DNA of 64,000 nucleotides from Massospora cicadina (lineage: Eukaryota; Entomophthoromycota; Entomophthoromycetes; Entomophthorales; Entomophthoraceae), in NCBI GenBank assembly GCA_022478985.1, contig JAKSZP010000004.1, forward strand, positions 62,001 through 126,000. The letters run 5' to 3'. How positions within the stretch are numbered: the stretch's first letter is position 1; each line of letters starts with the position of its first letter. This document shows, piece by piece, positions 31,700 through 44,560 of the stretch. The position numbers and the translations under genes were made by a program. Below the pieces are notes generated by a model. That model was not told the DNA's origin and made no database searches. It saw nothing but the letters and a program-made list of their open reading frames with translations.

Positions 31700-33380
31700 A
31701 AATTTGTGAGTAGGTAGGGGTTTAGCCTAAAGGTTAATTAAATGTTTTAAATATTTGGCCAGACTTGTCTCAACTGCAGATACCCCTATAAATACCGCTC
31801 CCACCAAACAAAATTCTCTTTTATAAATGGCAGCATCTTCCAGTGCCACGCCTTTGCTCTCAGGAAAACTCAAGGGTCAGCATGGGTCTATCCCCAAAAA
31901 TTCTGTTTAATGATTTATTTGATAACTTTCTCATTTTAGAACACCATTTCCATAACAATGTAACCCCTCAGTAGAAGTGAGTCATTATATTGGTGATGGA
32001 TGGAAATATTAGCTTGTTATCAAATTAGATACGGTGCCTTTGCAACCAGGAAATGGTATTTTTGACAGAATATATATATATTTATATATATGGTTTAGCC
32101 CTTTATAAGCTCTTGCAGGTCTGTTATGAGCCAATTTCTGTATATTATATCACCCCTGGGATTCCTTAGCTGACCCTTAACATGATTCACTACACTCAGG
32201 AGCTAGAAAATTATATTAAAAATTTTGACATTAGGTGTGCTTTTGCAAAAGATGCCTTGGGCATGTCCCATAGGTCATAAGTGTGGAAAAATATCTTAGT
32301 TCCTTATTTTTATGAAAAAACATATCCTGATGGCATATTTTTGCCTGAAGCTGATCCCACCTTTAATTAGTGGCATTATCTGCACTAAATAATGAATATT
32401 CTAGATATTTTTTTTCTTTCTGCTACTATTTATTCCCTTCAGAGAAGTTTAGGACAAAAATTTTGGTGGGTACTGGTGCCTTTGAGAACTTTATTGATCT
32501 ATAACTAGCTGATTATCTTGAGTTATGCTACTTACCTGGTGGTATGATCAGAAATGGTGCTTTTTAAGGTAAACCACATTAGAGGTTCAGGGTCTGGTTG
32601 ATTATCAAGTGGTAAGTACCTATTGGTGATCACTTCTTTGCTGTCAAAAACTGGCTGTACCCAATCACCTTGGGAGTGAACTGTTGGCTAAAATTTGATA
32701 TCAAACCCATTTCAAGGCCAATACCTTGACTTCATCCTTGGAAAATGGCCAAGAATTAATAAGAACCATGTCTGACAGCATCACTATGAGTATCTTGCCA
32801 AAGTGGCCCAATGTACATAAGTTTAGTCTTGCACCCCTACCAAAGTTTGCTCCAGAAGCTTCCCTACTCTCATGTTTGGAGGGGTTGGTGCCTTCATTTT
32901 GATACGGCTTTAGAAAATTCCCTATCTAGCCATTCAGAGTTTAATTGTGATTATAAACTCACAGTTGACCTGGGTTGCATTTCATCCTCAATATACCCTT
33001 TGACTCTGCGTGAAGAGGCAGAAATAGTTGTTTGGGTTACAAAGCAACTCGCAAAAGGTATCATCTTTCAGCATAACTTCCAATATGTTCACCAATGCTC
33101 TTTGTGGAAAAAGCAGATTGTACTTTACGCCCTAGCGTAGATTATGGTAACTTAAACAATGCAACCATACCAATATGCGTCCCATTCCTATGGAGCACAA
33201 ATTTCCCACTATATGAAGAAAGCTAGAGTCTTCTTCATACTATGTTGCTTGAACGCCTTTAACTAGATCCATATAAAAAAGGGAAGGATTGGCTCACTGC
33301 AATCTGTACCATAAAGAGGGTTATCTAATTCTACTCAAGCCTTTTGGTATTAAGAATGTAACCACAGTTTTCTAACATTA
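31700..33380 (+). mobile_element. Degraded gypsy element H, gag start to RT
   Basis: Plus-strand remnants. A TATAAATACC box lies near 31785, with ATG at about 31848 (MAASSSATPLLSGKLKG) as a possible gag start. A protease-like TGAFENFID is near 32475. RT pieces at 32940-33110 (IYPLTLREEAEIVVWVTKQL) resemble the RT start of element G. Further RT-like fragments reach about 33380, where the LTR of element F begins. No intact frame remains, and the rest of pol is absent from the window. Confidence 0.5.
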
Positions 33381-33394
33381 TACTATTGGCGTAA

Positions 33395-33850
33395 CAGTTC
33401 TCTTGACTGCAGCCAAGGTTCAAAAATAGGCTCAAAGCTGTAAACTAGTGGTGAGGTTGGTAAACGAAAATATGGGGCCTAACTACTTTATTGATTTAAA
33501 AAGCGTTGATTTTTATAGGATGTGTGGGGATGTGGTGCCTAGTGGACCTTCATGGCCCTGTATGATCAGGATCTTTCACAGTCTTCTAGATCAACTGCCT
33601 GGTCAGCAGCCTTATTGTTATGCATCATCCTTGTGACTGCAATGATAAGGGTCACGCCTCTTGTTGTTCAGTAAGTGGGGATGAAACTCCAGAAGACAAA
33701 CAATTTTATCTCATGCGCGTGATGCTTCCTGATCAAAACTCCTATTGGCGCTCAGGGACAGGTTTCATTCATACTGGCTTAAGAGTTGACTTGATGTGGC
33801 TCAATATGGGAATAGGGATTTTGACTCGCTCATCATCTCAAATAATGACA
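33395..33850 (-). repeat. 3' LTR of element F
   Basis: On the minus strand TTTTGAGGGGGTCAT (polypurine tract, about 33865-33851) is followed by TGTCATTATTTGAG. Further in, AATAAAGTAGTTAGGCCCCAT near 33480 recalls the R-U5 block of the A-lineage LTRs. The inner end is not fixed, since the partner LTR is absent. Confidence 0.45.
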
Positions 33851-33869
33851 ATGACCCCCTCAAAATCCT

Positions 33870-35280
33870 GTCAGAGGGGGTATAGGGCTGAATGAATTGG
33901 CCATGTACTTGGTTCACCAATGTCCCTATTTGATATCAGAAATAGAGTACTCTTAGTTCACCTTATGAGTGACCTTACAAAATCTGGACCATAGAATGTC
34001 AATCTTGTTCTGTCAACCTCTGAATTGATGGAGATAAAAGAGAATGAGGTCACCTAATTGAATGGGGTAAGGAGGGTCAGCTGACATTAAATCAGGATGT
34101 CTCAGTGGTAATAACAATTCCTTTCATGTCTAGGGCTTAAAACCAGACAATTTCATTGGCTTATTCCATCATGGTTAAATTTGAGTTCTCATGAATAAAG
34201 GTATCAAACAGAGACTGAACACTAATCGGTAATTGGGGAGCACGCCTATATAGAGCTTCAAAGGGGGACATCCTGATTATATAATGGTAGTTTATTTGGT
34301 AAACGAGCAAAGTGATGGATAAATAATGATTCCAGTGGGTAGGGTGGAGGTGGACATCTTCCTCAGGATAGAGATTAGGGTTCCATTAGCATGCACTACT
34401 ACCACATTGGTTGATAGGTTTGTAAGGGTGGTGAAATTCTGGTTAGTTCCAAAAAGCAAACTTAGTTGTTGGACTTTCTACAAAGTAAAATTTAGTCCAT
34501 TGTCTGAAAGTAAAGTTTGTGTGCATCCATGCTAAGTGAAAATGGATCATATGGAGGAACAAGGTAATGGCTTTTGCGATGGCAGTGGGGAAAGAAATGA
34601 CTTTATATCATTTGGTCAAATGGTCCATGAGTAAGAGGATATATTTATGGCCTTGCAACCTGGTGGGTAAAGTACCCAATACATTGATGCTAATGAAATT
34701 AAACATGACCTACTGGAGACATGAATGAGTGCTGATATTGGGGGCAGGCCTGATCTTAGGAATGGCAAGTTATACAAGCCTCCAGAATTTCTTGGATAGT
34801 CTCAACCGTTCAGTCCCAATATTATCATTTCTCTAGCAATATGTGGGTCTTCTTCACTGCCCTGTGTACCACAGTTTTATGCCATTTTAGGATAATATTG
34901 GTCTGAGAAGAAGGATGGATATAAAGGAGCCATTTCTAATTGACTTTCTTATAATACATTCTTTCCTTAATCTTGGTGTCTCAGGTCATTTTTTAGAGCT
35001 TGGCTCGGATATCAAGATTCTATAACTCCCATCATTTGGCTAGCTGATTAGATCGTACAGTCAGTCCTCCTTAGGGGTCAAAGCAGCCAGTACCACATCC
35101 TAGAGAGACCATCGGCATTCTGATAAATCACTTCTGTGAAATATGCTATAGTGAAATCATAGTTCTGCAGCAATAGAGCCCATCTGACTAACTGGCCATT
35201 TGGGTCCTTCAACTGCTGCAGCCACAAAGTGAGGAATGGTCAGTGATAACGACAAAATGAGTTGTAAGCTTTGCCCTGGT
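33870..35280 (-). pseudogene. Element F integrase and RNase H end, decayed
   Basis: Minus-strand frames give, in order: RNase H end (VITDHSSL near 35230), integrase zinc-block pieces (WHKTVVHRAVKKTH near 34880, then EACITCHS near 34760), a core block (FTHQVARPYIYPL-like, 34670-34600) and the C-terminal GPY/F-like block FCKVTHKVN near 33960. Stops separate all of them. Reading it from sequence needs frequent frame changes, but the order is clear. Confidence 0.55.
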
Positions 35281-35511
35281 CTAGATTAAGACTTGAGTTT
35301 AGGGTTATATTTAGTTGTTAGTTTTAATCAACGTCAACTTATCTTTATCACTGTTAACATTGGTTTATATTTAACATTAATATAAAAACTTATTTTATTG
35401 GGCTTAAAGCCCAAATAACTAATAAACTATTTTAAAGAACTGACAATTTTCCCATAATAATGCTGAGTTCACAACACAAACAAATTCTGGATAAATTGCC
35501 CTGTCAAGATT
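35281..35511. other. Unexplained AT-rich segment left of element C
   Basis: With 44106-44560 on the other side of C, it forms about 680 bp lying inside the RNase H of element F but not coding for it. This could be another insertion, for example a solo LTR, that C later entered. No ends were identified. Confidence 0.35.
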
Positions 35512-36071
35512 TTGATATTACTGAACAATAAGCCCTAAATAGCCACAGCAGATTGACTAGAATCCATCAACCATGATTACTAGTGTACAAATATATGAGT
35601 GCCTTGGGATAAGGCGATATTGGGTCTGGAAGGATACTTATTGGATCACCTCCAATTAAGGTGATAAGGCAATGTTGACATATGACAAATATTTAGTAGA
35701 TCGCCTTGAAATAAGGCAATAATAAATTTAGAAACAGTAGACTTTGCCAGAGCCAATGAGAATACAGTGGAACCAAACAGTCTAAGCAAAAGGGTCAGTT
35801 TTGACCAAAGTTGCTGATATATAGGGGAGATATGAAGATTGAAACAAGAGGATTGTTAGTAGAGAAGAAAGAGCGGATCAGAGAGTATCTGATGTTATAT
35901 ATTAAAAGTAATAAAGTAGTGTCGTTGGAGCAATTTCTCTGTATTTTTTATATTATTAAGTGTGTCCCAAGGATCAGCAATATCCATATTGTTCGTCCTA
36001 TTGCTCAGTGGGCTTGAGCCTGCACAAAGCTCTTCTGGCGTATAACAAGTATGTTGCACAAAATTATAACA
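35512..36071 (+). repeat. 5' LTR of element C
   Basis: 560 bp, TGTCAAGATTTT to ATTATAACA. AATAAA near 35910, then TTGGAGCAATTTCTC, the shared R-U5 block. The primer site TGGTGCTCACTACAGGGGGC follows at 36073. Confidence 0.85.
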
Positions 36072-36129
36072 GTGGTGCTCACTACAGGGGGCCCATTGAA
36101 CAACCACTAATAAATTAAAAATTCTCTAA

Positions 36130-37790
36130 TCAATGGTCATGGCATATCAGGCCTGCACTGAAGGGGAATCATCTTGAACTGCTGCGCTTGCAGCAACTGT
36201 GGAGATCAAACTTGTTGTGGACGCAGTGCTCAGAAAAAAGGAGCTCCATCAGGAGCGTGACAATATAAAAATCCAACTTGAAATTGCAGTTAGTCAGCTG
36301 TGAATACTTGGACAACAGAACATGCAACTTGCCAATTGCCTGGATGATGCTACCAATTGGCTACACTGCACGGAACAGAAGTTGGAACCTACCTTTTACC
36401 CACCCCATCACCATTGAAAATCAGAAGAACAAGGGGTTGTGCGGGAAGGATCACTTTATAACAAATATGAGACTGGATACACAGCTAAGGAGCGTTTCAA
36501 TGAACATGCATGCAGCATGAGCTGCCTGACTCGTGATGGAAGCTCTGGGGATGATTTTGTTTCAACCCAACGAAACCCCCATGTGATGGCAGTCCTGCCC
36601 ACTGAAGAGACCTACGCTACCCCTAGAGCTGCTGACCCTTCCAATCCAGCTTCTTGCTGAGACCCCAGCTATGGGTCTCAATCAAATCCTCAGTACACTC
36701 CTAAGGCTCGCAGTTATGAGCAGGAGGAGGATATCTGCATTGACAAGCTAGTTTCGTTCAACTGCAATGGAAACATCCACAGGTTCTTCAAATGATTTGA
36801 ATTCACAGTGGAATGAGCCTCCAATTGGCTTAAGGCTAAGTTTGCTAATATCCGCCTTGGATGTTGGGAGTGCCAACCAGTTTACCTGCTTTCTTCCAAG
36901 CAGTTCTTTTGCATATCAAGAAGTGAAGGATACTGTGCTATGATTGTTTGGAGGTACCACAAAGATGTCGCAGTGGAAGGCTGAATTCTTGACCAATAGA
37001 TTCTAACATAATGTGACCCTCACTGCATTTGCTAACTAATTTACAATGGAAGCCAAACATGTTAATTGGGCGGGGCTTTATCCAAATCTGATGTGTTTTC
37101 GCAATGACCTCCGCAGTGAAGCCATACCATGAGCTTTACAACGTCATGACTCCCATTTTCGGAGGATGATGTGCCCCTGCTCAAAGTTGTCCAGTTTTTG
37201 CACCAGTTATCTGCTACATTTCCTCCGCCCAATAACAAGTGGAAACATACCACCACTGTTGCCAGACCATCTTATTTGGGGGAATTCTCTTGTCCTGTTC
37301 AGATTCCGCCTAGTAACCCCTGACCTTATTATAATTATGTACCTCGTCCTCAGCTAAGTTACTTCAGCAGTCTAACTTCCAATCTGGATCTGTTTATAAT
37401 AATTGTTTGCATCCCAACTACCAACCTGGTCCTATTTATGTTGACTGTCAGCTGTCAAACTAACGCCCTGGCCCTGGCTACGCCGATCATCAACAGTCAA
37501 CCTATTGACATGGCCCATCTTACAAGAACCAAGGACGTGGAACATATGGGATAAATTGTTTTGAGTGCGGTTGCCCTGGCCACCTTGCCAGGAGTTGCCT
37601 CAACCGTTGGGTTTATTACATACAGAAGTATCAGTACTACCAGGGAAAAGAGGGTTTAGAGCAGAGATGGGACTCTCTACCTCTGCTATCCCAACCCAAA
37701 ACTTCCCACCTGAACTTGTCAAAGTATATTCAGCGGAAGTCACTCAGTATAATGAGGGGTTTTATATCAGCAGTCTTTCAGAGGAGTAAA
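36130..37790 (+). pseudogene. Element C gag with CCHC zinc knuckle
   Basis: Broken capsid-like frames. The zinc knuckle at 37557-37598 reads C-F-E-C-G-C-P-G-H-L-A-R-S-C (CX2CX4HX4C). A Pro/Tyr/Asn-rich linker precedes it, as in A, and shows what the gag of A looked like without K3. In-frame TGA and TAA codons and frameshifts are frequent. Confidence 0.75.
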
Positions 37791-39215
37791 TATGGTGACA
37801 TGAGTGCAAGCTAAGGCCATGGAAGAAGAAGGACTTCAGGAGCAGCTGAAGCCTAATGACTGTCAAATGTTGAACAGATTTCTGCAGAAGATCCAGGATT
37901 GGCTGCAGTCACGCCTTCCCTGAAAGGAGTAAACGTCACCCTCTTAGTGGACGCTATTGCTAAAGAATACCCTAAAGTTGGCGAGGGGATTATGGGCTTA
38001 TTGGCAAAAAGAGATCCTTTAAATTCCATGTATCAAACATCCAAATTTTTTCTTATTCTGAATATATATACTGTGAAATTTTTGTAGCAAAAAATGCATC
38101 TGCACTATAATAGATATTGGCACCCCGGTCAACATAGTTCTCACTAAGTTGGTGAAAAAGTTTACGTTAAAGCCTGATATAGAACATCACATGTGTATGG
38201 GACTGCTGGCGCAGAAAGCATGGTCTCCACGGGAGCGTACAGTGCGCTACCTTTGAGTTTGGGTCAATTGTAGTTGTAGCACCAGCAATAGTATTGCCAA
38301 ACAATAATTATGACCTGTTAATTGAAAATGCTTTTATACGACACTTTGGTGCTGTCATTAACATGACAGAGGAGACGTTCAAACTTTTAGGGCAGTGTAT
38401 CTCAACTTTTTACCTCCAGCGGAGTTCTGAAGGATCTGGTGCATATGGGACATATCAAACTTGCATATAGTGATGGGGTGATTCCAGTTTACAACTCTTG
38501 ACTAAAGAACAAGACTTGGGCCCTTCCCCAGCAGATATATGAATACCAAGGACTGCCTCTCAGAGCTGCCAGGCCTATATCCATCCCCTCCGGTCACCAA
38601 GTAATAGTGAACACAAAATTGGAAGTGGAAGTGCCAGATGGACTCTATGGGGAAGTTATTGGCCCTTATCAGCAATCACAGCTTGAGCCCCACGTGGCTC
38701 CAGGAATTATACTACTGGGACATGGAAAGATCAAGGTTTTAATAACAAATCTACAACAGGAACCATTGCAAATCGACTGACACCAGATAGTGGCGTATTT
38801 ATACTTGACCCCTGTAGAGGAGGTCCTTCAGGTTCACAAGTTTAAGTCATTTAACGACTTTGGTCTACCCATCATATTGCAGCCCAGCATAATGGCGGTG
38901 GTACTGCATGAAAATTTAATGGGGTTATTGGGAGATCAGAAGGATCATGTAATAGCTTTATTTCAAAATCTTAAAAAGATTTTTGCTGTTGATGACCTCA
39001 ATTTAGGGTGTGCTCAGGGGGTGGTACATCAGTTGAACACTGGGGATCATCCCCCATCAGGTCTCAGCTGATTCGCTGATCTAGGGCAGATGTGGAAGTA
39101 ATAACCAAGAAAATTGAAAAGCTTCTGGAGCAAGTGATTCTCAAACTATCAAAGAGTCCGTGGGATTTGCCCATTCTAATTGTCAAAAAGAAGGACAGTG
39201 CAATTGAGCAGTAAT

Positions 39216-40585
39216 TGTCATGGAAATGGCAGAAGAAGTTTAGACCGGCCTGCCAGTCAGAATGCATAAGCATCCAGAAAGCAAGCCAGAATGCCAGAGG
39301 CATTGCCAACCATACGACTTGATATGGAGCCAGGAAATAGGATACAACAAAATAGTGGCGGAATGTCAGGGTTAGGAATATCCCAGCGGCAAACCACACT
39401 GAATAGACTTCAGACCCAGGAGTTCTGGTAACAGGGGTGAAAACTACTGGGATAGTTTCTGCGAGATTCTTGGTTGTTAAAACTATTTCGTTGGGGTAGA
39501 AGAGAGGCGAATTTTCTCTTGTAGTTGGCAAACATAGGGCCATAAAATCCCTGTATAAGGCTGCCGGAAGGTCATGAGAACTGGGTTTAGAACCAAAAAT
39601 TTTAGACTTGTTGAGCCTAATTGGTGATAGAGGGAATCATGGTAACCAAGAGATATGGTAAGGACCACCCAGAGTGTGGAGCGGTGGACCACCAGGTGAA
39701 TGTCATATGGAATGTGGTCAAAAGGAAGGAGATAAAAATTTGGGGTTTTAATAAAATTTTAATTGGGAAATAAGGTAAGAAAATCGACCAACAATTTTCT
39801 CAGTGCCATGCAACTGATTAAATAGTGGTCAGTTGGGTAGTGACAATGACGTGGGCAGGATCCACAAATTCAGCCTAACCAGCGAATTGGATGGTAGTGG
39901 GGGAGTTTATTCTTTGAGAACTGACATCGCAAAATTTGGTGGCAGGCTGAGACTCTGTCAGTTTGACCTCAAATGTCTGAACCAGGGGTCGATTATGTTT
40001 CTAATGGTTAGCATGATGGCATTAGGCCTGACGAACGACGGGAATCCCCCAAGGCCATCCCATATAGGGATGGGACCATTTGGTTGGGAACGGGTTTGGG
40101 ATGGCCAACCCACCCGCGCTCAGTCATTTAACCATTCATTTGGTCAATAGTAGCTCATCAGACACGACGCCCAAATTACTATCAGAGGGCTTCAAACTCT
40201 CATTGATGTCACCTGATATTTGTTTTACTGATTTAGGGATCAAATTGGAACCGTTGGGCAATCTGGCTGATATCTCATTCTTCATACTTTTACAGCCATT
40301 CAAATTTCAGCCATCAGCCCGATTGCCACCTGAATTAGATCTGACTAATAGAAGTTTGATAATCTTGGCACAGATTTCACTAATTCCCCACAACAGTTCT
40401 GCTGAGGTGAGTGAGGGAATTGGGGGTGGGATCCAAAGTGGACGGGCTACCACCCATCGCTCATCAACTATGTGGGTGAGATCGCCCTGGGTGATGAGGG
40501 GTACCACCATCCTCTTTAGTGTTTTCTTATTTGGGAACAGAAAGATAGCTCGATTGAGAGCCAAAGGACACTCCTGAGACTTACA
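39216..40585 (-). repeat. K1: solo LTR (minus) of the G-type family
   Basis: Flanked by perfect GTAAT (39211-39215 and 40586-40590). On the minus strand it begins TGTAAGTCTCAG and ends CCATGACA, like the LTR of element G (TGTAAGTATCAG to CCATGACA). 1370 bp. It encodes a U3 frame (40597-40307) with GDLTHIVDERWVVARP, homologous to the G LTR. A second, hydrophobic frame starts at ATG 39543 and stays open to the LTR end (AMPLAFWLAFWMLM), 109 codons plus one base. Removing K1 rejoins the RT of C (GCAGTAAT then AGACCA). Confidence 0.9.
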
Positions 40586-40712
40586 GTAATAGACCAATGG
40601 AAGATTAACAGTATCACCAAGAAGGACTATAACCTTGCCGCAGATTGACGATGCTTTGGATTAATTAGGGGGAGCTTGTTACTTCTTGGTGATGGATTTG
40701 ATATTGGGTTAC

Positions 40713-41325
40713 TGTAATGGATCAGGTGGCACCTGATCTGTACATTGCTTTGGATCAGTCAGTACTGGATCTGAATATTGGATTCATAGGAAGGAACCCA
40801 AATTTGAGGGAATCAGAGCAAGGAAAATCAACTGTTTGAAGCTGAAATGCATCCAAGTTGATATGACAGAGACTTACAAGCGGCATGTACAATGATTCAG
40901 TGGGATATGGAATCTTTGCCTGAGATGTGCTGGTCAGTTCAGGAGAGCCTAGCGTAGGAGAAAGCTTATTTAATATTAGCAAAATACTATCTATTTGGAC
41001 TATAGGCTGTCCTGAATGGCCAGTTGAGCCTTCTACAAAACCACAGAAATTCAATAAAGAATTGCTTGCATAATAAAATATTATTTTAAGTAATATAATC
41101 AGATCGAAGACATGAGCTCCACTAGTGAGCTCAGAGTGGCATTGGCGTGGATCTTGGTATTCTCCTACAGCGTGTGGACAGTGATCCAAGGGTGTGTGGC
41201 AATGACGAAACTTGGCAGATGGGTTTGAGGATTGGCTCCAGCAGGCTGGTCCCTAGTAGAGTCAGCTATGAGGCTCTTACTTCCCAATTTCCTCATGGAA
41301 TATTGGCACAAACCCGTTCGTTACA
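40713..41325 (+). repeat. K2: solo LTR related to the element B LTR
   Basis: 613 bp, TGTAATGGATCAGG to CCGTTCGTTACA, with perfect GTTAC duplications (40708-40712 and 41326-41330). An ATG at 41112 opens a frame of 71 codons plus one base to the LTR end, with one TGA. Its last part LLLPNFLMEYWHKPVRY matches LLPNSFVAHWKEPVRY of the element B LTR in the same phase. AATAAA lies near 41055. Confidence 0.9.
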
Positions 41326-43538
41326 GTTACTGGCAAATTGAGTTGCCCATGGCAGAACAGGAGAAATGCGCCACTATCAATGCAAGGGGTTTCCAACTGA
41401 CCCTTATGCCACAAGGGCAATTTAATGCCCCAGCTACATTCTAACGGACCATGGACACCATTCCTAGCGGTATGAAGCTTTTGCATCCTTGTATACCTTA
41501 ATGATATTAATGCCTTTTCACATACGTTCTCCAAGCAGCTTGCCCATCTGGAGGAGGTCTTCCGCCGGCTTGCTGAGGCCAACATCAAGGTCAAGCCCCA
41601 TAGATGCCACTTTTTTAAGGACCAACTGGAGTACCTTGGATTTGTGGTAGATGCGACTGGGCTGAAGCCTCAACCAGTCAAGGTGGAGGCCATCTGAAAT
41701 TTGACTATACCAAACAGTAAGTATGACATACAAGTATTTTTGGGGATGGTCAGCTACTACTGCTTTATATTTAACTTCATCTGTATTGGAGGTCCAATGT
41801 TTAAGTTATTAGATAAGGATGCCACATTTAAATGATCACAATGCTGACAATGCTCTTTCAATAATTTGAATGGTGTTAATTAGTGCACCAGTGCTGCGCA
41901 ACTCAAATTTTGATAAAGAATTTATTGTCCAGACGGATGCTTCTATTTCTGCTGTAGGGGAGGTCCTATCCCAAAAAGACGATAAGGGGAGGAGCACCCA
42001 TTACCATACTTCAGTCAGAGCCTAAATTGCTATGAACGTAATTATACCGTGACCAAGTGGGAGTGCTTAGTAGTGATATAAGCTTATAAGCAATTTAGGG
42101 TGTATCTTCATGGAGTGAAGTTTAAAGTTGTAACGGATCATGCTTTGTTACGCTGGTCACAGAACCTCAAGGAGCCTGAAGGGCGTCTAGCCTGATGGAA
42201 CCTCAAACTGAAGGCTTATGACTTTGAGATCCTCTACTGACTTGGAGCAAAACAACAGAACGCCAATTGCTTGTTGAGACTTCCAATGGTTGCTGTCACA
42301 GTGGATCTGAGCGATGTGATGTATGATAAAATGCTCAGTGAAAAATATGATGACAAACTGCCTCAAGTCATAAAAGCATCAAATGAGATGTAACCTAATA
42401 CCTTCCACTGGAATGGTGAGTTGTATAAGCAGATTGGAGATCCTATGGTGAACTTTCCGTGACCCTCAGCACAGCCAAGCATTCTTATGACTGCACATAA
42501 AGCAGTCGTACATGGTGGAGTGCGCAAGATGTTGGAATTATTGCAGCCTTATGTTACTGGGAAAGCATGTTTTTTGATGTTCTTGAAACAAATTCCTGCT
42601 GCCACCAGTGCCAAGTGGAAAAGACACTCCACCAGAAGACCTCATACCAAGTTTTGTAACCACATTTTGCTCGGCATATGTTTCCATTAATGTTGTTGGC
42701 CCTATGCCAATGGGAGATAACCAGTCCAAATACATTGTGGTGGCAATCGACCACTTGACCAGGTGATCTGAAGCATGGCCATACAGGATTTGGTGGCAGT
42801 CACAGTGGTTAAGTTAATAAGGGAATGTATTATCCAGAAACTCAGCTGCCATCAGTTCATCCTTACTGATACTGGAACCAACTTCACCTCCCGCATCTTC
42901 TAAAGCTAAATGAGCTTATGTCCATTCACAGACTTTTGATGACCCCATATCATCCTGAGTCCAGCGGTATGGTTGAGTGAGTTAATGGAACCTTGGTGTA
43001 CATAATCCAGAAATTAGTAACAGACCGACCTTCAGAGTGGAGTTCCCTCCTCTTCACTGCTTTCTTTACATACAACATTAGCTACCATTTGGCAATGGGA
43101 AAGAGTCCCTTTCAATTACTATATGGATGGCACTCAGCTCTTCCTGCACTACTCTATGCCTGCATAGAGGACACTGGAGGAATGGATCCTCAATGTTACT
43201 TGACCAACCTGGTTAACAATTTAATTAAGATAAAAACCAAAGCATACTCTTTCAGCTTAGCCAAGAAGATAAGGAATAAGGTGGTCAATCAGGAGTAGCG
43301 TAGCAGGCTAGCTCAGTTAAAAGTTGGAGAGCTGGTTCTATTCCATAACCAGCACAGGTTCAGTCAGAAACACAAATTGGCCAGCATATGGATTGGTTTA
43401 TCTGAAATCATCTAGAAAACAGGTGTTGACGCCTACACTATAAAAGGACCCTGAGAGCTGTCAGATTTAATCAAGTGCATGTAAAATTCCTTTGGACGTA
43501 TAAACAATAGAAGACTTATCATCCAGTCACGGGGGTAA

Positions 43539-44105
43539 TGTTGAGATTATGCTATGACTGGACAATAAGCCCTAAATAGCACAACGGATTGGCTAGGATC
43601 CATCAACCATGATTACTAGTGTACAAATATTTGAGCGCCTTGGGATAGGCAATATTGGGTCTGAAGGATAATTATTAAAATGGCTCCAAATAAGGCAATA
43701 AGGCAATATCAACGTGCAACAAATATTAAGTAGATCTTCTCAAACTAAGGCAATAGTGAATTTAGGAATAGTAGACTCTGCCAGAGCCAATGAGAAATGG
43801 CGGAACCAAACAGTCTAAGTAAAAGGGTCAGTATTGACCAAATTCGCTGATATATAAGAAAGATATAAAGATTGAAATGAGTGGATTTTTAGTAGAGAAG
43901 AAAGAGCGGAGCAGAGAGTATTGCTGATATATATTAGAATTAATAAAGAAGTGTCATTGGAGCAATTGTTCCATATTTTATTATATTTATTAAGTGTGTC
44001 CCAAGGACTGTAAATATCCATATCATCCGTCCTATTGCTCAGTGAGCTTGCCCCTGCGCAAAACTCTTCTGGCGTAAAGCATGTATATCACCCAAAATTA
44101 TAACA
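43539..44105 (+). repeat. 3' LTR of element C
   Basis: 567 bp, TGTTGAGATTAT to ATTATAACA, preceded by the purine tract ACGGGGGTAA. Aligns throughout with 35512-36071. Confidence 0.85.
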
Positions 44106-44560
44106 CGCCCCATTGATGCTCCACTGGCTGATGAGATAGAGAAGAATGCTACTTCTGACTTAATATTCTCTTGATACGAGGCCTGAGGTTATATTAAGTA
44201 TCTATCTCCTCTAGTCAACCACCTTATTCCACCTATTATGCCTTACTCTTTATTTGTCTCCTAATGGCAGATGATGGATACACTTGACTGTGTAACCCAT
44301 TATTTGACCTCAGTTCAGCCTTCAATGACGAATCCTGATCTAATCTTACTCTGAACCTGGACTGTGCCATTGCCTCCTACCTTCTGAGATTTACTTCCAT
44401 CTTTACACATGGTAATCTCTTATATCTCATCATAACCCTGATTTCCTCCTAGTACTTTAAATAATATAATATTTACATAGTAAAATTAACTAATTATGAC
44501 TCAATCCATGTTAATGATTAATGTTCCTTTGAGCTAGTTAAGACCATTATATCACGTTAG
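44106..44560. other. Unexplained segment right of element C
   Basis: No coding motif on either strand. See 35281-35511: together these form a non-coding interruption of element F that C later entered. Confidence 0.35.

Larger units (their letters stand above)
37890..43510 (+). pseudogene. Element C pol, interrupted by K1 and K2
   Basis: Protease: NVTLLVDAIAKEYPKVGEGI then IIDIGTPVNIV near 38110 (Thr of DTG changed to Ile). Pre-RT: 38790-39060. RT: KKDSAIEQ up to 39215, resumed at 40586, and after K2 at 41326 with YWQIELPMAEQEKCA; the YLDD block reads YLND near 41495. RNase H: TDASISAVGEVLSQK near 41940. Integrase: zinc block near 42490-42620, LTDTGTNFTS near 42865 and a GMVE-stop block near 42970. 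It ends about 43510. Confidence 0.8.
35512..44105 (+). mobile_element. Gypsy element C, carrying solo LTRs K1 and K2
   Basis: LTRs 35512-36071 and 43539-44105. Flanks TGCCC (35507-35511) and CGCCC (44106-44110) match at 4 of 5. Gag with CCHC, protease, RT, RNase H and integrase are all present but broken. RT is interrupted by two solo LTRs, K1 (39216-40585) and K2 (40713-41325), each with a perfect 5-bp duplication. Same lineage as A and D. Confidence 0.87.
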
